From Prevotella sp. E9-3 (GTDB taxonomy: Bacteria; Bacteroidota; Bacteroidia; Bacteroidales; Bacteroidaceae): a DNA stretch of 64,000 nt. The stretch covers positions 682,001-746,000 of the forward strand of contig NZ_CP091786.1 in assembly GCF_022024015.1 (NCBI RefSeq), in the 5' to 3' direction. Positions 59,047-64,000 of the stretch are shown piece by piece; the first letter of the stretch is position 1, and every line of letters begins with the position of its first letter. Under the pieces are notes generated by a model. The model saw only the letters and a list, made by a program, of their open reading frames with translations. It was not told where the DNA came from and ran no database searches. The translations under genes and the position numbers were made by a program.

Positions 59047-60705
59047 ATGAATACAACTGTTTCTAATTACCAATCAATTAAGCTTCTTTTAGGTGTTGTT
59101 AATACCAAAAGAATTGCTGTCTCAGTTCTTTCACTCCTTTTCGCTCTCTCAGGCTCTGCCCAGCTCTATTTAAGGGGAAATATAGCTCCTCAGGGTGGTG
59201 TGGAGATTACAAATTTGGAAGGAAATATCTATTCGGGCGAAGTAACGCTTGATGATAAGAACGTGTTTCTGTTCAGTGATAAGTACGTTTATTTCGAAAT
59301 TCCAAGCGAGAACTATCGTTCCGGAAATATCCGTATCAATGGAGGCACCTATTCAGTAACCTTTAATAAGCAGACCAAAGCCTGGACATTCTCGGCTCCT
59401 GTTGATGAATATCGTATTTCAGCATTCGGCTCGTCAGTATGCAACGGGCAGGGCGCTACCGGCAACAAAGGTTATGCCTATCTCTATGGAGAGTTGATGA
59501 AAGAACGTTATGCAAATGAGGTTTCTGTCAACCCTTTCTATACATCAGGCATTGCTATCGGCGGTAATACCACTAACGACCTGCTGAACAGATATGATGA
59601 AATGACACGCAATTATTCGCGCTATGTCATTATTGGGCTGTCGATGGGTAATGAGGGAATCCATGAGTCAACCAACAAACAGAATGTGCTGAACCAGTTC
59701 TCTACCAATATGCAGACCATCATCCGCAAAATCAAGAATGATGGCAAGATACCCGTGGTGATGAACAATTACACACGTGCTGACTTTACCCTTGAGGATT
59801 ATGACTATATCAAGAAAATGAACCTGCAGATTCACGGATGGGATGTGGCATCCGTGAACACCCTTGGAGCCATTGACGATGGAACCGGTAAGTGGGCGTC
59901 AGGCTATCAGGCCGATAATGGACACCCCACCACTGGCGGTCATAAGGAATTTTTCTATGCTATGACTCCTTCGCTTTTTGATGCACTGGCCAGCGGTAAG
60001 GCTCAGCCTGTGCGCAATACTGCGAAGAGTATGACTTTGGAAAACGGCTCTCAGATAAAGTTCCGTGGCGAAGACGTTGTACATCCTTTTACTATTAGCG
60101 TTAGGGTGAAAGGTGCTGCTGCCGGCCGACTGTTCACCTATATGATGACTTCAGGAACTCGTGAGGGTAAGGTGACTGTTGATGCCGAAGGACATGTTGT
60201 CTATACGACTCCTACCAACAAAACGCTCACTACAACAGGAACCCTTGATGACAATAAGTGGCACATTGTTACCTTGACTCATTATTATGCTCAGGGACGC
60301 ACCCTGCTCTATCTGGATAATGAGTCTGCTGGTGAACTCCGTGAGCGTGTCAGCTCAATTGCCGATGTGCTGATAGGCGATGAAGAGAAATCCGTAACTC
60401 GCCAGTTGAGCGAGCTGTTCTTCTGGCGTGCTGCAATCTCTCCTGATGAGGTGGCTGCAATGGTAAACGGCAAATTGTTGAAGTCGAGTCTGGAAATCTA
60501 TGTGCCAACAGAGTCTGCAGAAGCATTGGATAACTTAGCAATGAGCACCAATACCGTTCAGTATGTTGATGCTACTACTTCGGTTTCATTGCCTAAAGCG
60601 GTAAAACCACTTCAATCGTCCAATACCTATGACCTTCAAGGAAGACTCGCATTGGCAGGTCAGAAAGGAATCCTAATAGAGAATGGCCGCAAGGTGATGA
60701 GATAA
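59047..60705 (+). CDS. Exported SGNH/GDSL-type hydrolase-like protein with LamG domain
   Basis: 552 aa. The signal-type hydrophobic segment is at 22-38 (IAVSVLSLLFALSGSAQ). Residues about 120-310 resemble an SGNH hydrolase: SAFGSSVCNGQGATG (block I with Ser), YVIIGLSMGNEG (block III-like), and DNGHPTTGGH (block V with Asp/His). About 330-480 are a LamG/concanavalin domain (DNKWHIVTLTHYY, RTLLYLDNES). The C-terminal tail is TYDLQGRLAL ... GILIENGRKVMR. It may deacetylate a plant glycan (inference). The helicase gene starts directly at its stop. It lies just outside the right island edge. Confidence 0.75.
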   Translation: MNTTVSNYQSIKLLLGVVNTKRIAVSVLSLLFALSGSAQLYLRGNIAPQGGVEITNLEGNIYSGEVTLDDKNVFLFSDKYVYFEIPSENYRSGNIRINGGTYSVTFNKQTKAWTFSAPVDEYRISAFGSSVCNGQGATGNKGYAYLYGELMKERYANEVSVNPFYTSGIAIGGNTTNDLLNRYDEMTRNYSRYVIIGLSMGNEGIHESTNKQNVLNQFSTNMQTIIRKIKNDGKIPVVMNNYTRADFTLEDYDYIKKMNLQIHGWDVASVNTLGAIDDGTGKWASGYQADNGHPTTGGHKEFFYAMTPSLFDALASGKAQPVRNTAKSMTLENGSQIKFRGEDVVHPFTISVRVKGAAAGRLFTYMMTSGTREGKVTVDAEGHVVYTTPTNKTLTTTGTLDDNKWHIVTLTHYYAQGRTLLYLDNESAGELRERVSSIADVLIGDEEKSVTRQLSELFFWRAAISPDEVAAMVNGKLLKSSLEIYVPTESAEALDNLAMSTNTVQYVDATTSVSLPKAVKPLQSSNTYDLQGRLALAGQKGILIENGRKVMR

Positions 60706-63318
60706 ATGGAATTCAATAAAGAACAACTGGAAGTAATACAATCGGATGGGGGCTATCACTTAGTGTTAGCCCCTCCTGGTTGTGGTAAGACAGCTGTTCT
60801 GGCTGAACGCATTGTGTGGGCCTATCGGCAGGGTGTTCCTTTCAGTTCGATGGCATGTCTCACTTTCACTAACAGAGCCTCCCGTGGCATGCGTGACCGT
60901 ATCTGGCAGCGCTTGCCAAATGCTGAAGGTCTTGATCTCCTTTTCGTAGGCAATGTTCATCGTTTCTGTTCACAGTTCCTCTACCGTAACGGTGTGGTGG
61001 CAGAGCAGACCACGGTAATTGATACGGATACCGTTTTTAGTATCATAGCCGATATCCTTGGAGAAGATGAACTGGTGGTGCTGGGTGACAATAAGCATCG
61101 GCAGCGCTACTCTCAACTGATGAACCTTCAGCATCTGATGCATCAGTGTGAGCATCATTATGAAGGGACATTGATGGTTCATCGTGATGCCTTGCCTCCT
61201 TTGCAGTTGAAAGAACTCTGTGTGGCTTTCAAATTGGAATACAATCAGCAGTCGGCCATAGAACTGTATCGCCATGCTGATTTCTATCTGAGTCAGGATG
61301 TAATTCTCAGTCGTGAGGCACGAGAGATACTGAAAGCCCTTGAAACCGCACGTCAGTATGAGCAGTATAAGAAGAAAAACGACCTGCTCGACTTTGAGGA
61401 TCTGTTGCTTAATACCTATGAGTTCCTATGTGACAGCGCTCCGGATTCTCCCTATCGTAACAGCTACACTTGGCTGCAGATAGATGAAGTGCAGGATTTG
61501 AATCCCCTGCAGTTGGCCATCATCGATTTGTTCACTGCCCCCCATGCAACGGTGGTCTATCTGGGTGATGCCCAACAGGCAATCTTCTCATTCATGGGCG
61601 CGAAAACCAACACGCTGGAAATGCTGCGTGAGCGTTGTGGCGAAGGACAGTTTCATAATTTCTTTCAGAACTATCGTTCGCCGAAGTATCTCCTTGATGT
61701 ATTTAATGAATACGGACAGAAACAACTGAACATCAGCGCCGACTTGTTGCCAACTACAACCAATCTTCAGGAGAAACACCGTGGTGACCTGGTGCTTGCC
61801 GATAGCGACACCAATATTGACGAGGTGAACCTTGTGGCACGTATGGTACGCAGACTGTATGAGGCCTATTCTGAGGAAACGACAGCCGTTGTGGTGACTT
61901 TCAATAGTGATGCCGATGAGGTGAGCGCAGCATTACCCGATATACCGCATTTCAAAGTTTCGGGTACCGATCTTTTCTCCACTCCCGATGTTCGATTGTT
62001 GTTGGCACATCTCTCCGTGGTGGCTATGGAACAGAACTTTATTGCCTGGTCTATCCTGTTCCGCGGACTTCGTGTGTATAGCTCGCAGTCGGCCGCCCGA
62101 CAGTTTGCACGCGCCTTAATGGATAAAGCTATCTCGCCGGTTGATTTGCTTACCTATGATGATTCTACCTATGTGGCCGAATTTGTAAAGGCCTATGGGC
62201 AGAGCGACTTTGTGGTGTTCGATACGGAGACCACGGGTCTTAGTGTGTTCGATGATGATGTGGTGCAGATAGCGGCTGTAAGAGTGAGGGACGGTAAGGT
62301 GGTTGATGAGTTGAATCTCTTCATAGAGACATCACGCCCTATCCCTGAAATGCTGGGCGAGGTACCCAATCCGCTTATTGAGGAGTATGCCCATCAACCG
62401 CATCTGGCACCCGATGAGGCTTTCAGACAGTTTGTGGAGTTTGCCCGTGATGCTGAGATATTGGGGCATAATGCCACCTACGACTATCAGATAATGGAGC
62501 ATAATATGCAGCGCTATGCTCCGTCACTCTCCATGAAACGACTGTGGTCCCGCTATTTTGATTCACTGAAACTGATACGTTTGCTTAAACCCCGTTTGCG
62601 GAGCTATAAGTTGAAGTCATTGTTGGAAACACTTGGACTTGAGGGACAGAACTCTCATCTGGCCAATGATGATATTATGGCAACGCTCAGTCTGGTGAAC
62701 TTCTGCTATGATGAGGCATGCCCCTTGATTGACGAGCAGTTGAAGTTTCTTGGCAGTCATCGTCATCCAATTGATAATTTCCGCAGAGTCTATCAACATC
62801 TTTATCTTTCAACGGTTGAACAACTCTATCAGCAACAGGAAGGTCCTCTGCTTTCGATGGCCTTACAACAGGCATACCATGTACTCCGGGAAGAACAAAG
62901 GGTAGGGGATATCCCCAAGTTGAACTATATATTAAGGTATATTGAGATAGATATGCTGACCCCACAGAGCGGACACTCTCTGGCTGAGCAGTTGTCAGCC
63001 CATATGGCCGACCTTAGTACGCTGAAAGAGGCCGACCTGTGTGGTTCTTCCAGTATCACCGACCGTGTGTTTATCTCTACTGTCCATAAAGCCAAAGGTC
63101 TTGAGTTTGACAATGTGATAGTGTTTGATGCCGTTGATGGCAAATATCCCAGTACCTATGGGGATGAAAATGAAGAGGCACGCAAGTTCTATGTAGCGAT
63201 CTCGCGTGCCCGTCAACGTTTGGTGATTACTTTTTGTCACAATGCCGTTACGCCATGGGGACGGTGGTACACCAAGCAACTCACTCCCTTTATGGACTCC
63301 ATTAAAAAGTTCTTTTAG
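60706..63318 (+). CDS. UvrD/PcrA-like SF1 helicase with inserted DEDDh exonuclease
   Basis: 870 aa. Helicase motif I is LAPPGCGKT (21-29), then TFTNRA; motif II DEVQD starts at D260; YLGDAQQAIFSF is motif III-like. Then an exonuclease of the DnaQ/DEDDh type is inserted at about 500-675: FDTETTG (ExoI), GHNATYDYQIM (ExoII), HLANDDIMA (ExoIII with His and Asp). Helicase resumes with STVHKAKGLEFDNVIVFDAVDG (motif V) and YVAISRARQRL (motif VI). Presumed role: DNA unwinding coupled with 3'-end trimming in repair. It starts immediately after the preceding stop codon. Confidence 0.9.
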   Translation: MEFNKEQLEVIQSDGGYHLVLAPPGCGKTAVLAERIVWAYRQGVPFSSMACLTFTNRASRGMRDRIWQRLPNAEGLDLLFVGNVHRFCSQFLYRNGVVAEQTTVIDTDTVFSIIADILGEDELVVLGDNKHRQRYSQLMNLQHLMHQCEHHYEGTLMVHRDALPPLQLKELCVAFKLEYNQQSAIELYRHADFYLSQDVILSREAREILKALETARQYEQYKKKNDLLDFEDLLLNTYEFLCDSAPDSPYRNSYTWLQIDEVQDLNPLQLAIIDLFTAPHATVVYLGDAQQAIFSFMGAKTNTLEMLRERCGEGQFHNFFQNYRSPKYLLDVFNEYGQKQLNISADLLPTTTNLQEKHRGDLVLADSDTNIDEVNLVARMVRRLYEAYSEETTAVVVTFNSDADEVSAALPDIPHFKVSGTDLFSTPDVRLLLAHLSVVAMEQNFIAWSILFRGLRVYSSQSAARQFARALMDKAISPVDLLTYDDSTYVAEFVKAYGQSDFVVFDTETTGLSVFDDDVVQIAAVRVRDGKVVDELNLFIETSRPIPEMLGEVPNPLIEEYAHQPHLAPDEAFRQFVEFARDAEILGHNATYDYQIMEHNMQRYAPSLSMKRLWSRYFDSLKLIRLLKPRLRSYKLKSLLETLGLEGQNSHLANDDIMATLSLVNFCYDEACPLIDEQLKFLGSHRHPIDNFRRVYQHLYLSTVEQLYQQQEGPLLSMALQQAYHVLREEQRVGDIPKLNYILRYIEIDMLTPQSGHSLAEQLSAHMADLSTLKEADLCGSSSITDRVFISTVHKAKGLEFDNVIVFDAVDGKYPSTYGDENEEARKFYVAISRARQRLVITFCHNAVTPWGRWYTKQLTPFMDSIKKFF

Positions 63319-63377
63319 TGGTTTGTTGGCATTATCTCAAAAATTCTTTTAGTGGACTGTTGACATTACCTCAAAGC
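63310..63377. repeat. Imperfect 34-bp tandem duplication at convergent gene ends
   Basis: TTCTTTTAGTGG begins both copies (63310 and 63344) and each ends in CATTA(T/C)CTCAAA. The first copy contains the helicase stop, the second the last codons of the metal ATPase. Confidence 0.8.
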
Positions 63378-64000
63378 CCTCATAGCGTTGAGAACAGCCA
63401 ACAGCATAACACCTACATCGGCAAAAACTGCCATCCACATAGTACTTAAACCTATGGCTGCAAGGATGAGCACAGCTACCTTGATACCAATGGCCAACCA
63501 CACATTCTGACGGGCAATGGTCAGCGTGCGCCGGGCAATGCTGATAGCCAAAGCAATCTTTGAGGGATGGTCATCCATCAGAACAACATCGGCAGCCTCG
63601 ATAGCAGCATCACTGCCCAGTCCACCCATGGCAATGCCAACATCGGCACGAGCCAGCACAGGAGCATCGTTGATGCCATCGCCCACAAATGCCAGTCGGG
63701 TGCGACTGATGCTGGATCTCGTTTCTTCCAACAGACGCTCTACATGAGTCACCTTGTCGGCAGGCAGCAGTTCGGCATGCCATTCACTGAGTTCCAGTTT
63801 TGATGCTACATCGGCCCCCACTTCGCGGCGGTCTCCGGTGAGCATCACCGTGCGGCTGATGCCCAAAGCCTTCAATTGGCGGATGGCCTCGGCACTGTCA
63901 TCCTTCAGCTTGTCGTTGATGACGATGTGACCGGCATACACACCGTTGATAGCTACATGGATGATGGTTCCTGTGTGGTGGCAATCGTGCCATTTCGCAC
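63366..64000 (-). CDS. P1B-type heavy-metal ATPase, C-terminal part (cut by window edge)
   Basis: The frame is open from the right edge (WHDCHHTGTIIHVAINGVYAGHIV) to the stop at 63366, 211 codons. It shows the end of the N/P domain: VMLTGDRREVGADVA, VGDGINDAPVLARADVGIAMG, DVVLMDD, and the last two membrane helices. This matches Zn/Cd/Co-exporting P-type ATPases (ZntA/CadA); the CPC membrane motif and the phosphorylation Asp are outside the window, so the metal cannot be named. It is convergent with the helicase gene. Confidence 0.9.
   Translation of the reverse strand, partial: AKWHDCHHTGTIIHVAINGVYAGHIVINDKLKDDSAEAIRQLKALGISRTVMLTGDRREVGADVASKLELSEWHAELLPADKVTHVERLLEETRSSISRTRLAFVGDGINDAPVLARADVGIAMGGLGSDAAIEAADVVLMDDHPSKIALAISIARRTLTIARQNVWLAIGIKVAVLILAAIGLSTMWMAVFADVGVMLLAVLNAMRALR

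Overview
The window is bacterial chromosome from a Bacteroidales bacterium, most likely Prevotella/Segatella/Xylanibacter of gut or rumen type. The reasons are the Bacteroidetes promoter style (TTTG, about 19-20 bp, TAnnTTTG) in front of most genes; a PorQ gene and Por/T9SS-like C-terminal tails on secreted proteins; many secreted pectin-directed glycoside hydrolases; and the gene order porQ-cmk-ispH. No rRNA operon, CRISPR array, IS element or phage is visible.

Layout: (1) 1-2.9 kb: 5' part of a sensor kinase, a GH53 galactanase and a START-like protein. (2) 3.0-19.8 kb: a rhamnose region. It holds tRNA-Met, rhaB-rhaA, an amino-acid:Na+ symporter, rhaT, a GH78-GH43 operon on the other strand, nadK, an ABC exporter and rhaD. 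Together these cover release of L-rhamnose from pectin/RG-I type glycans (GH78), uptake (RhaT), isomerisation (RhaA), phosphorylation (RhaB) and aldol cleavage (RhaD). The promoters of rhaB, rhaD and GH78 share two similarly spaced half-sites that look like an AraC-type operator. (3) 19.9-31.6 kb: a hypothetical gene, nhaD, and a minus-strand unit of two SBP-PAS sensor kinases followed by an AraC regulator (one kinase has lost its phospho-acceptor His), then a GH3 glucosidase and a small secreted protein. (4) 31.7-49.8 kb: ADP-forming acyl-CoA synthetase, a giant alpha-2-macroglobulin with a DUF1573 partner, MeaB GTPase, an S8 protease/ispH/cmk/porQ unit, and tonB-prenyl synthase-tatD. (5) 49.9-59.0 kb: tRNA-Ser followed by a GC-richer segment that ends in a partial copy of the tRNA 3' end. 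It contains a toxin-antitoxin pair with a broken toxin, two large repetitive surface proteins, a membrane AraC-type regulator, a decayed DUF1016 nuclease gene and a HicB remnant. I read it as a degraded genomic island. (6) 59.0-64 kb: a secreted SGNH/LamG protein, a UvrD-like helicase with an inserted DEDDh exonuclease, and the 3' part of a P1B-type metal ATPase.

The least explained signals are four intergenic arrays (about 3.3, 18.6, 42.1 and 56.5 kb). Each is built from one short palindromic or invertible core repeated every 20-22 bp, and the core differs at every locus. Heptanucleotide repeats at four loci, two or three of which run into coding sequence, form a second repeat class.
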